Positions 35,487 through 44,163 of a stretch of DNA of 64,000 nucleotides are shown here, one piece after another. Each line of letters begins with the position of its first letter. The stretch's first letter is position 1. The notes under the pieces were generated by a model that saw only the letters and a list, made by a program, of their open reading frames with translations, did no database searches and was not told where the DNA came from. The stretch lies in assembly GCF_023702715.1 (NCBI RefSeq), contig NZ_CP098480.1, forward strand, positions 1,922,001 to 1,986,000. The letters run 5' to 3'. Both the position numbers and the translations under genes were made by a program. The stretch is from Acinetobacter sp. C32I (lineage in GTDB: Bacteria; Pseudomonadota; Gammaproteobacteria; Pseudomonadales; Moraxellaceae).

Positions 35487-35683
35487 TACATTTGTTTGCA
35501 ATAAGAAATAATTGAAGAATAGTGTAAAAATTATGATTTATTTTTTAATTGAATGAAATTAAAAAGAATTTTATTTAAAAAAACTAAATAATAAGTCTAT
35601 AGTTTACATTTTACTATCTGTTAAAATATTTTTTAATTAGTATGATATCGGCTTAATAAAATTAAGAGATTGGGGATTATTAG

Positions 35684-36586
35684 ATGCTTGAAAATATGAA
35701 AGCATTTAGAATGGTTGTAGACTGTCAAGGGTTTCGTGCGGCAGCAACACAAATGAAACTATCTCCAAGTCTCATAAGTCGTAGAATTCTTTTATTAGAA
35801 ACCGAAGTAAATATTCAATTAATTAAGAGAAATTCACGCCAAATACTTTTGACACCTGCTGGAGAACGGTTTTACAAACATTGTGTTTCAATTATCGATG
35901 AATATGAACTTTCTCTACATGATATTAGAAATCTGAATAATGATGTTAGTGGTAACTTAAAAGTTGGAATTCCCCATTCGATAAGTAACTTACATATCAT
36001 CCCTAAGTTGCATGAGTTTCAAGAACAACATCCTAATCTAAACCTTGAAATTATAACTGGTAACCATTGTTTAGAGCTCTTCAGCCATGGATACGATTTA
36101 GCCATCCATTGTGGTCCTTGACCAGATTGTAATCTCTACTTTACTTTGCTTGGGTATTGGAGAAAATATACTTGTGCATCAAAACAATACGTCAAAAAAT
36201 TTGGAGCACCCAATCACCCTTCGGAACTAAGCAATCACAAATGCTTGCAACATTTTGATAATCACACACGTACTTGGAATTATATGATCGAAGGTAAAAG
36301 TGTGAATATTAAAATCCCTTCAATTGTGAGGGTCAATAATAGTCTTGATCTTTACCAAATGGTCTTAAATGATCAAGGTATATCCTATTTACCAGACTTT
36401 ACGGTAAAAAAATCTTTGATGGATGGAGATATAATATCTTTGTTGGATGAGTTTATGCCCCAACCCTTACCAATGTATATAGTCCATATTAATCCACATC
36501 CATCATTGAAGGAAAAAGCATTTATTGATTTTATAAAATCATTAAATTTAGCTTTTACATGGAATCCAGCATCTGCAAAGGGTTAA
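35684..36586 (+). pseudogene. LysR-type regulator interrupted by an in-frame stop
   Basis: Two open segments in the same frame (35684-36121 and 36146-36586) read as one 300-residue LysR protein broken by TGA at 36119-36121, after IHCGP. The first half has the LysR helix-turn-helix (FRAAATQMKLSPSLISRRILLLE) and the start of the effector domain. The second half continues it (LGYWRKYTCASKQYVKKFGAP ... DQGISYLPDFTVK) to a normal C-terminus. A single base change such as TTA to TGA explains it. It converges with and slightly overlaps the six-gene operon end at 36555. The truncated N-terminal part might still bind DNA. Confidence 0.8.
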
Positions 36587-37436
36587 GAAGTCTAATCTCT
36601 TTTTCTCTTTGCTTGGTTAACCCAGCTTCTTTGAACCATAATTTACTATCGATTAGCCATTGGGGAATATCTGGCTGTGAGGGTTGACCTAAGTCAGAAC
36701 TGTAAATAACGTTATTTACTTCTGATAACACGCTATAGAAATCATCTTTTGTTTGATAATTCAAATATACAGTTAATGCACATTGCTCAATATACAGCCA
36801 ATCATGATTACCCAAAGCTTTTAACTCAGATGCCGTAAATCCCGTCATAGGATTCGCAGGTTGGTTTAGCATCAGCCTACTACCTCCCCGTTTATCAATT
36901 TCTGCCATGAGTTCCATAACTTGAGCCTTATTAGCATGCCCACTTGATAAAACAATATCATGTTCTCTAGAAAACTCAATTAAATTAATAACTTCAGATT
37001 TAATCTTCCCATTGCTATTCGTAATTGAGCCTTCATTCTCAGTAAGGGATTCTGCATATTGATTAGCAAAAGTTCGTTTTAATCTGCTTTTGTGAAGACT
37101 CGTTACAAATGTAGGTAGATGAACAATCATTCGACCAGCATTCTTTATTTGATATTGACTCAAAGCCTGTCTTACAGAGTTTACACTAATTCCTCCAGAT
37201 GCTGGATTTAATACAATTGAGCCAAAAACAGGTAAGTTGTCAGATTGAGCTAAGGCTGCAAGACTAGTGGTACTGCCTAAATGGTTCTTCAACACAACAG
37301 CCCCATTTTCTTTTTTGTATAATAGTCCAGCTTCTAGAGCATTATATCTTCGTGAGTAATTATCAGGCTTTGCATGATAATGAATATCAATGAAATCTAA
37401 TTGATTACTCCAGTAATCATAAAAAGCGCTGTTCAT
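36555..37436 (-). CDS. Amidohydrolase-like protein (DUF6282-like)
   Basis: About 293 residues with an HxH-type metal motif near the start (FIDIHYHAKPDNYSRRYNAL), GAVVLKNHLGSTTSLA, a further SSGHANKAQ His and YSSDLGQPSQP near the end, in line with a small TIM-barrel metal hydrolase. It looks like DUF6282-type proteins, though I cannot confirm this. ATG 37436 overlaps the preceding stop (ATGA). Last gene of the six-gene operon. It may hydrolyse or decarboxylate a pathway intermediate. Confidence 0.65.
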   Translation of the reverse strand: MNSAFYDYWSNQLDFIDIHYHAKPDNYSRRYNALEAGLLYKKENGAVVLKNHLGSTTSLAALAQSDNLPVFGSIVLNPASGGISVNSVRQALSQYQIKNAGRMIVHLPTFVTSLHKSRLKRTFANQYAESLTENEGSITNSNGKIKSEVINLIEFSREHDIVLSSGHANKAQVMELMAEIDKRGGSRLMLNQPANPMTGFTASELKALGNHDWLYIEQCALTVYLNYQTKDDFYSVLSEVNNVIYSSDLGQPSQPDIPQWLIDSKLWFKEAGLTKQREKEIRLLNPLQMLDSM

Positions 37437-38104
37437 TTTTGCACTTCCCATGGAGTTGCATAACCAAGCATTTTTCTGGCTTCAGATAAATTACCACCAT
37501 TTAAGACTGCAGCTAAAATTCTTTGTTCTGTCAATTCAACATTCTCGGCTCTTTCCAGAACGTCTAAGAGTTTGCTTTGAGGTATACTTAACACACCGTT
37601 ATCATCACCGAAAATCCAGTCACCGGGTGTAATTATGACTGATCCAATTTCTATCGTATTTTGTATTGCAGCAATTCGAGTTCTATTTTTTCCAGATACC
37701 ATATAAATATGACTCGAAAAGAGTGGATATTCCATTTTACGGATTTCATTTATATCGCGAGCAGCACCAAAGAGAACTGTACCTTCAATGTTGTTCAATT
37801 TGGCCTTGGTTGTAAGAATATTTCCCCAATTTGTGCAATCAGACCGTCCTTGACTATCAATAACAATCACGCTCCCTTCTATTACAGTATCAATGTAATT
37901 TCCAGCATTTGAAAAGATTTCATTTTCAGGTTGATAACTTTCATATTTAACAGTAAATGCTGGACCAGCAATTTTTTTACCAGAAACACGGGCATGAATG
38001 CTGTGTAAACCACATGGGATATCAAGACTATCCATTGCATCAGAAACTGAAGCCGTATCTAGTGCTAATAAACGTTCTTTAATTGACATTAATGTTGTTT
38101 CCAT
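37433..38104 (-). CDS. RraA/HMG-aldolase family protein
   Basis: About 223 residues of the RraA fold: ASVSDAMDSLDIPCGL at the N-terminus, GSVIVIDSQGRSDCTNWGNILTTKAK and the GAARDINEI block that binds metal and substrate carboxylate, then PGDWIFGDDNGVLSIP. Catabolic members cleave 4-hydroxy-4-methyl-2-oxoglutarate-like acids to pyruvate or decarboxylate oxaloacetate. With the HMGL-type aldolase and the dehydrogenase fusion it suggests a keto-acid route ending in pyruvate. Start could also be at 38089. Confidence 0.82.
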   Translation of the reverse strand: METTLMSIKERLLALDTASVSDAMDSLDIPCGLHSIHARVSGKKIAGPAFTVKYESYQPENEIFSNAGNYIDTVIEGSVIVIDSQGRSDCTNWGNILTTKAKLNNIEGTVLFGAARDINEIRKMEYPLFSSHIYMVSGKNRTRIAAIQNTIEIGSVIITPGDWIFGDDNGVLSIPQSKLLDVLERAENVELTEQRILAAVLNGGNLSEARKMLGYATPWEVQK

Positions 38105-38105
38105 T

Positions 38106-40262
38106 CTATTTTTCACTTTTCTCTAGCATTTTTAAAACCGACCATGAAGCGTATTCTTCTAAAATATGTTCAATTACATCTTTGTTATAAGGGAACATAA
38201 CTTTTAGTTGTTTCTGTTTACTGATCGAAGTAGTCATAGTCATTTGACCAATTGGGCGATCTCCCTCCAAAATTACATTTAATTTGGGTTCAATCTCCAC
38301 ATTTACAGCATGTGAAGCTGTTTCTGTATTTGAACTACTTAAATATTTTGAAAGGCTTGGATCCTCAAACTCCCATTTAATAGAGGCGACTTTCTTTAAA
38401 ATATCACTTGCTTTTTCTCGTTTACGACTAACGATATACGGTTGAAGCACTTCCTCAATTTTTTCCAAACTTTCTAACTTCATAAGCTGAAAATGGTTGA
38501 GTTTTAACTCGACCTGAACATAAGGACTTTTCCATAAGAAATGGACTTCAAAATCCTCAGGCGGGAAAAATTGATTGAATATTTGCCCAATTTCACCCTC
38601 ACTTATACCAATTAGAGTCCAATGGTATTTAGTATCATTTGAAATCTGCGACAAGCTACTGTTTTCAATATAATTCTTAAGAATTTTGCAAGCCTGTTTA
38701 GGTGGGCCTGGTAATACTATTAATTGGCTTGCATCACAATGTATCGCAAAACCAGGAGCAGTACCGGTTTCATTTGCGAGAATTTTTGCGCCTTCTGGAA
38801 AAGTTGCCTGAATCTTGTTTGAGTTATCGACTCGTACACCAAAACTTATTAACTGCTTTTCAATTTTAGTCCAAGTTGCTTCGTCAAACTTAAGTGGTTT
38901 ATTAGCAGCCTTCGCAATAGCATATCTCGTTTTGTCATCAGATGTAGGTCCTAGTCCACCACTGACTACAATTAGATCACTTGCACCGAGACTTTCGATC
39001 ACTGATTGGTAAATTTGCTTAATATCATCAGCAACAACGATATGTTTTTTTACCTGAAGACCATTTTCATATAAATAATTACTAAATAATTGTAGGTTTA
39101 AGTTATTGTTTTCTCCGGTAAGTAATTCATCACCCACTGTAATGACCGTAGCCGTCTTACGATTAACTAATTTTGTGACTTTCTCAATAATAGTTAGGGC
39201 CATTTTTGTAGTTGTTGCTTCACCACCAAGATCATAAGTGACAACTTTTCCTTCACGAATTACACTATCCGTTGCATTTTCAATTAATTTAGCTTCTTCA
39301 GAGAATCCAAGATAGTCGAGCATTAATGCAATTGTGTAGAACATTGCAGATGGATTTGCTTTGTTCTTACCTGCCATTGAGGGTGCACTGCCGTGTACTG
39401 GCTCAAAATAGGCTATATCAGAACCAATATTAGCACTTGGTGCTAGACCTAACCCCCCCATTACCCCAGCTGCAAGATCAGATAAAATATCGCCAAACAT
39501 ATTTTCGGCAACAATAACTCCAAAAGTATGAGGACGAGTAACTAACCAAAGTGCTACAGCATCAACATTATGGATATCTGCTTCGATCAATGGATATTCA
39601 GATGCAATTGAATCAAAAATTTCTTTTGCAAAGGCACCACTTTCACGCATGACATTAGGCTTATCGGCAAAAGTAACTCGCTTAAGATTGTGTTTTTCCG
39701 CATATTCAAACGCAGTTTTAAAAAGACGTTCCAAGCCAAATTTTGTTTGTAATCTAACAGACCAAGCAACATTTTCACTGCCAGAGTGGCTAATGTTAGG
39801 GTGCTTCAGCCAATCCGCCATTTCTTCAGGAATGCCCTTGAAGTCAAAACCTGAATATAACCCTTCCGTATTTTCTCGAATGATACAAAGATCAAAAGGT
39901 CTTAAATTGCCATCCACGTATCGTACTGGCCGAATATTAGCAAACAGACCCAATTTCTGGCGTAATTGAATAACAGGAGAAACATATTTGATATCTTTAC
40001 CTTTTAATTCAGCTGGTAAAGCTTCTTGCGCTGCTATTTTCCCCTTACTTGTAATCGCGCCTAATAAAACTGCATCTGCTTTTTTAATTTTTAACCAAGT
40101 ATCTTGAGGAACAGAATCCCCATGATTTTCCCAACAGGTCCATCCAACATCCCCAAAGCATATTGAGATGGGTAAATTAAGTGCATCAATAATTGGTAAT
40201 GCAGCATCACATACATCTTTTCCAATACCATCACCAGGTAAAACTAGCAAATTCTTATTCAT
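38106..40262 (-). CDS. Isopropylmalate/isocitrate-type dehydrogenase fused to CinA-like domain
   Basis: A 718-residue single frame. Residues 1-360 are a complete beta-decarboxylating dehydrogenase: LLVLPGDGIGKDV, CIIRENTEGLYSG, DKPNVMRESGAF, AENMFGDILSDLAAGVMGGL and EPVHGSAPSMAGKNKANP (NAD-binding). Residues about 365-600 match the N-terminal MoCF/CinA domain: VITVGDELLTGENNN, VVADDIKQI, VVSGGLGPTSDDKTRYAIA, PGFAI and LPGPPKQ, then SEGEIGQIFNQFF. The CinA deamidase domain is absent, and about 100 residues of unassigned sequence close the protein. Overlaps the previous gene by 8 bases. The enzyme likely oxidatively decarboxylates a 2- or 3-hydroxy diacid; the CinA part may repair or hydrolyse the NAD(P)-type cofactor. 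I know no described fusion of this kind. Confidence 0.85.
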   Translation of the reverse strand: MNKNLLVLPGDGIGKDVCDAALPIIDALNLPISICFGDVGWTCWENHGDSVPQDTWLKIKKADAVLLGAITSKGKIAAQEALPAELKGKDIKYVSPVIQLRQKLGLFANIRPVRYVDGNLRPFDLCIIRENTEGLYSGFDFKGIPEEMADWLKHPNISHSGSENVAWSVRLQTKFGLERLFKTAFEYAEKHNLKRVTFADKPNVMRESGAFAKEIFDSIASEYPLIEADIHNVDAVALWLVTRPHTFGVIVAENMFGDILSDLAAGVMGGLGLAPSANIGSDIAYFEPVHGSAPSMAGKNKANPSAMFYTIALMLDYLGFSEEAKLIENATDSVIREGKVVTYDLGGEATTTKMALTIIEKVTKLVNRKTATVITVGDELLTGENNNLNLQLFSNYLYENGLQVKKHIVVADDIKQIYQSVIESLGASDLIVVSGGLGPTSDDKTRYAIAKAANKPLKFDEATWTKIEKQLISFGVRVDNSNKIQATFPEGAKILANETGTAPGFAIHCDASQLIVLPGPPKQACKILKNYIENSSLSQISNDTKYHWTLIGISEGEIGQIFNQFFPPEDFEVHFLWKSPYVQVELKLNHFQLMKLESLEKIEEVLQPYIVSRKREKASDILKKVASIKWEFEDPSLSKYLSSSNTETASHAVNVEIEPKLNVILEGDRPIGQMTMTTSISKQKQLKVMFPYNKDVIEHILEEYASWSVLKMLEKSEK

Positions 40263-40974
40263 AAGTACTTAACCATTCTTTTAAAATCTTATTGCAATCC
40301 ATTGGATTATCGTTCCAAGGTCTCATTCCAGCTTTATTAACTAAGCGGTATTGAAAGTGAGGGCTATGTACAATCACTTGATTATTGATTGAAGCCAATT
40401 GGGACAACTCACCTACCACACTTAAGAAATTGTGTTTAAAATTTGGGATAATATTGCGAGCATCTAAATTCAATAACAATTTAAAGCCTAATTTCATTCT
40501 TGAAATCGCATTTTCCTGAAGCTCTTTGTCTATATGCATGGGTGGAATGTGATATAAAATATTTTTAGGTAAAACCAATTTATGTAGCTCGTCCATAGCT
40601 AAAGTAAGCTCTCTCTGATTGAGTAAATTAACTAAATTGGAAAGCTTTAATTTCAAATCCTCATCAGCAAAACCAGGACCATTTATTGAAATAGCACCAA
40701 TTACATTGTCGATTTGCGTAGATATGACTTGAACCAATGCCCCACCCATTGCAAATCCAATCAAAATAAATGGTGATTTAATCTCTTCATTTAATTTGTT
40801 TTTGAGGCTATCAATAATAACTTTTGGAGCACATGAGGTTATTTCATTTACAGTATCAATGATGTGAACTTCATAATTCAGGTCAAGTAATATTGTTTTT
40901 AAATCCTTGCAAAAATCCCCGTTATCCCACACTGGCATAACTGGCGCAAGAATAACGGCAACCTTATTTTTCAT
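40255..40974 (-). CDS. Alpha/beta-hydrolase-like protein with Ala nucleophile position
   Basis: A 239-residue protein that reads like a small alpha/beta hydrolase: VAVILAPVMPVWDNGDFCKDL at the N-terminus, the elbow FILIGFAMGGALVQV and a late His in HSPHFQYR. The nucleophile elbow is GFAMGG, so the expected Ser is Ala. Either the protein is not a hydrolase, or it uses another residue, or it is a binding/structural subunit. ATGA overlap with the aldolase gene upstream and an 8-base overlap with the fusion gene downstream. Function unknown. Confidence 0.6.
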   Translation of the reverse strand: MKNKVAVILAPVMPVWDNGDFCKDLKTILLDLNYEVHIIDTVNEITSCAPKVIIDSLKNKLNEEIKSPFILIGFAMGGALVQVISTQIDNVIGAISINGPGFADEDLKLKLSNLVNLLNQRELTLAMDELHKLVLPKNILYHIPPMHIDKELQENAISRMKLGFKLLLNLDARNIIPNFKHNFLSVVGELSQLASINNQVIVHSPHFQYRLVNKAGMRPWNDNPMDCNKILKEWLSTYE

Positions 40975-41912
40975 GCTAAATTCACCTGTAAAGAACGAAC
41001 TTTATTTAATGCAGAGTGGATATCTTGTAACAGTACTTCCTCAATTTCTGTCTTATGCTCCACGCTTAGATTACCAATCCCTAACATGATATCGATTAAA
41101 TTTCGTTTAGATTCTGAAAAACAATTATTTGATTTTAGTGTATTAAGTTGAGTAAATATTGGTGCCAAATCATATTTACTATTATGTTTTTTACAGCTAT
41201 TCAGATAAGGCAACCATGTTTCAAGTACTAAATTTCCAGATCCCTTTCCCATTCCAGCTAATGAACTATCTATCCATGTTGCTCCTGCATTAACGGCTTG
41301 AATACTATTAGACATAGCAAGACCTAAATTATCATGTGGATGGAAGCCAACAGATATCTTAGATGTATGCATAAGAACTTTTGTCATATTTGCAATATCA
41401 TGAGGTAACAAACTACCGTTTGAGTCTGCTAAATAGAGAACATCTGCTCCAGATAATTCGCACAACTGGGCCATTTCAATTATTGATAGAGTTGGCACTT
41501 GGCTGACTCTTGTCACATTAATACAAACATTTAATCCGACTTTTTTCGCCAACTCACATAAAGTTAAAGTCGGCTTTGTATTATCAGATTTAATACATAA
41601 TCGAATAGTATCAACACCTGCACTTTTCATATCATAAATATCAGACTCTGATATATTATGCGGATGTGCAATTATTACTAATTTAGCCTCTGGAACATTA
41701 GTATGTATTTTTTCTATATATTTGTTTGGAGATATACCAGTTAAGCCAATATTTGGAATAGGCTTAAAAGAACCATTTCTATATCCTATCTCAACATATT
41801 CAACCCCTGCTTTAACCATAGCTTCAACATGAGTAATTGCATACTCTGCTGTAAAACTAAAGTTATTCTGATAACCACCATCTCTTAGAGTTACGTCGAT
41901 GTTATTAATCAT
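40971..41912 (-). CDS. HMGL-type (DRE-TIM) aldolase
   Basis: A 313-residue protein with DVTLRDGGYQNNF at the N-terminus (Arg-Asp catalytic pair), EIGYRNGSF, SGADVLYLADSNGSL, the metal motif GFHPHDNLGLAMSNS and DSSLAGMGKGSGNL. This is the 4-hydroxy-2-oxovalerate aldolase/HMG-CoA lyase superfamily, but without the C-terminal communication domain of MhpE. It may cleave or condense a hydroxy-keto acid. GAGAG precedes the ATG. Second gene of the six-gene operon; the mhpE-type gene at 24293 is a separate, standard enzyme. Confidence 0.85.
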   Translation of the reverse strand: MINNIDVTLRDGGYQNNFSFTAEYAITHVEAMVKAGVEYVEIGYRNGSFKPIPNIGLTGISPNKYIEKIHTNVPEAKLVIIAHPHNISESDIYDMKSAGVDTIRLCIKSDNTKPTLTLCELAKKVGLNVCINVTRVSQVPTLSIIEMAQLCELSGADVLYLADSNGSLLPHDIANMTKVLMHTSKISVGFHPHDNLGLAMSNSIQAVNAGATWIDSSLAGMGKGSGNLVLETWLPYLNSCKKHNSKYDLAPIFTQLNTLKSNNCFSESKRNLIDIMLGIGNLSVEHKTEIEEVLLQDIHSALNKVRSLQVNLA

Positions 41913-41930
41913 ATAGATCTCTCTTTTATT

Positions 41931-43178
41931 TTAGTCGTTATTGACTATATTACTGTGAAAAAACATAAAGATACCAAACCCCAAAATACTTATTGAGGCA
42001 ATAATAAAAGCTACAATTGTAGGATTATGTTTAGATAGATATCCAATTAGAAAAGAAACGATTGCCGCACTACCTAATTGAAGTGTTCCCATTACACCTG
42101 ATGCTGTTCCTGGTGCATTTTTATGAGATGCAATTGCTGAAGCTGTACCTAATGGCAATAGAAAGCCATTACCAAAAGTAAGCACAGATATACTAAGTAT
42201 CGTTGTTACTAGAATACTTGAGCTTAAAAGCATTTGTAGTAAAAAGAGAACTCCTCCTATAACAAATATTGTGTATCCAATTTTTATTGTCTTATCTATT
42301 CCTCTGATTTTGCATATTTTTTTAGCTACAATATTACCTAAAACATAACTTAAGGATAATCCAATATATGAATAACCAATATAAGCAACGTGTAATCCCA
42401 GTTTATTTAATAAAATTGGTGATTCAACTATATAAGAAAAATATGCAGCATAAGCAAAACATGGAATTAAAGCATAATAGATAAAAACTTTATCGGAAAA
42501 AACTTTTAAAGTATTTAAAGAGATTGATGAAATATTAAATGGATGTCTTTTAGATTTTTGCAAAGTTTCCTCTAGATAGAAAAAACATAAAAACAAGGTA
42601 AACATAATAAATACAACGAGAAATACAAAACATGATTTCCAGCCGAAATAATTATTTAAAACCCCACCAATCATTGGTGCAATTGCTGGTGACATACCAA
42701 CAAAAGGGAAAATTATTAAATATAAGTGTCCCGCATCTTCCCTCCCCATCTTATCGTTAATAATAACCTTACTAATAGTAATACCTGCACAAGAACCTAC
42801 ACCTTGAAAGAACCTAAGTAAAAGCAAGCTATCAATTGAATTAGTTAATAAAATACCTACTGTTGAAAAAAACCAAATTACCAACCCAATTAATAATATT
42901 TTTCTTCTTCCAAAGCTATCACTAAGTGGACCATATATAAGCTGAGATATAGATATTCCTAATAAAAAGATAGCAATTGCATTTTGAATAGAACTTTCAT
43001 CAACTTTATAATAATCACTCATATCCAAAATGGCAGGAAGAAAAATATCAGTAGATATAAGACCACCAATTGATAGCATGGTAATAATAACAATAAAAGT
43101 AATATTGTATTTCACAGTTCGCATTTTATTAGCCATAGATGTTTTTCGACATATTACTAAATTGTTCTTAATATTCAT
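41931..43178 (-). CDS. MFS transporter, Bcr/CflA-like
   Basis: About 415 residues and 12 hydrophobic segments. Bcr/CflA-type motifs: LISTDIFLPAILDMSDYYKVDESSIQ, GPLSDSFGRRKILLIG (motif A), RFFQGVGSCAGI (motif C region) and GMSPAIAPMIGG. The family mainly exports drugs and some metabolites, but uptake of an organic acid would suit this operon, of which it is the first gene. Starts at 43178 or 43136 are both possible and none has a clear ribosome site. Extremely AT-rich, unlike the flanking backbone. Confidence 0.83.
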   Translation of the reverse strand: MNIKNNLVICRKTSMANKMRTVKYNITFIVIITMLSIGGLISTDIFLPAILDMSDYYKVDESSIQNAIAIFLLGISISQLIYGPLSDSFGRRKILLIGLVIWFFSTVGILLTNSIDSLLLLRFFQGVGSCAGITISKVIINDKMGREDAGHLYLIIFPFVGMSPAIAPMIGGVLNNYFGWKSCFVFLVVFIMFTLFLCFFYLEETLQKSKRHPFNISSISLNTLKVFSDKVFIYYALIPCFAYAAYFSYIVESPILLNKLGLHVAYIGYSYIGLSLSYVLGNIVAKKICKIRGIDKTIKIGYTIFVIGGVLFLLQMLLSSSILVTTILSISVLTFGNGFLLPLGTASAIASHKNAPGTASGVMGTLQLGSAAIVSFLIGYLSKHNPTIVAFIIASISILGFGIFMFFHSNIVNND

Positions 43179-43739
43179 CAAAAAAAAAGAGTCAACAGTG
43201 TGTTTCAAAAAATTGAACAATGAAATTATATTTTTTTAAGATTAATTTAAGGTTTGATAATTATTTTTAAAAATTGCTTCTTAGTTATTGCTATTTTTTT
43301 CATACGCTTAAAATAGTTATTAATCCATTTGTTACCTATAAAAAATAGATTAATTTGTAAAATGATATCAACCACCTTACTTTTATACATTTTACTCTAA
43401 ATGTACTTAAATAATTAAACTTAACTAAAACTAGCTAACAGCGTTAAAATTCAGAATAAACGCTTAACTATACAATACAAGGACAAGAGCCTTTAGTTGA
43501 GTAATTACTCCGAACTAACAGCTCTTTGCATAGCCACTAAGAATCTAGATACACGCTAATTTCATTTTATGAAACGTCTCAAAGTCCTTTGGCGACCGCT
43601 GGTCGTGAAGCCCAGTCTCGTTGGAGTAGTGGAAAACTCTTTAAAACTGCTGCTTCTAATAACAAAGAATTATTCCTTTCTTAAATGAAAATATAGCTAC
43701 TTCGTAATGGTCAAATTGTCATTGAACGCTATATAAATG

Positions 43740-43763
43740 AAGTGCTTCGATTTCGAAGCACTT
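43740..43763. repeat. Perfect 11-bp inverted repeat
   Basis: AAGTGCTTCGA, two T, TCGAAGCACTT. A perfect hairpin with no T run and no adjacent gene. It lies in the junction zone between the first island block and the second element end and may be a leftover terminator or mobile-element end. Confidence 0.5.
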
Positions 43764-43880
43764 ATATCATCAAAAGAAGAATATCAAAATTAATTTAAGG
43801 GCTATACTGACACTGACTGCTGCAATCCTTTCTGAATATCTTGAACATGGCTCAGGGCTGTAAAACCTTGGAAAATACTG

Positions 43881-44050
43881 GGATGGCGTCACTTGAACTG
43901 AATCAATAACATTCTGTTTTATTTACTTTTTATTTTCATGCAATTCAAATTTACCCAATCTTGACCCATTATCCCGATGCTGATTATTGCTCTGATCTTG
44001 CCTTATTCATATTGGGCTCTTCAACAATAGCAATCCTGTTTTAAAGACAG
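43881..44050. repeat. Second copy of the element left end
   Basis: About 160 bases similar to 18795-18960, starting GGATGGCGTCA and including AAATTTACCC and the 32-base-scale block TTGACCCATTATCC ... GCTGATTATTGCTCTGATCTTG. The attachment core is damaged on its left side (ACTGGGATGGCG). Same orientation as copy 1. Confidence 0.65.
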
Positions 44051-44100
44051 CATTGTCATAACCTGATGTGCCACACGACTCATAACGTGTCATGGACAAG
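43923..44100 (-). pseudogene. Decayed gene tail at the element end (copy 2)
   Basis: Minus-strand remnant ending GKFELHENKK, with QGYDNAVFKTG-like sequence further upstream in a shifted frame. The stop is 35 bases from ATGGCG, as in copy 1. Confidence 0.45.
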
Positions 44101-44111
44101 CAATGTAAAAA

Positions 44112-44130
44112 AGGCTGCAAGTAGCAGCCT
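44112..44130 (-). terminator. Terminator of the 44.2-kb hydrolase gene
   Basis: AGGCTGC and GCAGCCT around a 5-base loop; read on the minus strand it is followed by TTTTTT. It is 34 bases after the hydrolase stop. Confidence 0.8.
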
Positions 44131-44163
44131 AATCTTTTTATGGCCCTAGTTCAAAATATTTAA

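Larger units (their letters stand above)
43221..44163. other. Intergenic stretch with element remnants
   Basis: About 940 bases without an intact gene. From left to right it holds AT-rich promoter-like sequence before the MFS gene, a hairpin at 43740, a degenerate element end at 43881-44050 with a decayed gene tail, and a terminator at 44112. A possible short fragment near 43570-43690 could not be assigned. Confidence 0.5.

Noticed and set aside
36146..36586. Second half of the LysR as a separate gene
   Set aside because: It lacks a start site and a DNA-binding domain and continues the first half in the same frame.
43201..43221. TTGAACA near the MFS gene as another regulon site
   Set aside because: The half-sites are in the reverse order (TGTTTCAA then TTGAACA), so it does not match the operator layout.
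43560..43735. Possible hemin-uptake-like (HemP) fragment
   Set aside because: A few residues looked similar, but the order is wrong, the frame has two stops, and the KLILTK end is absent.
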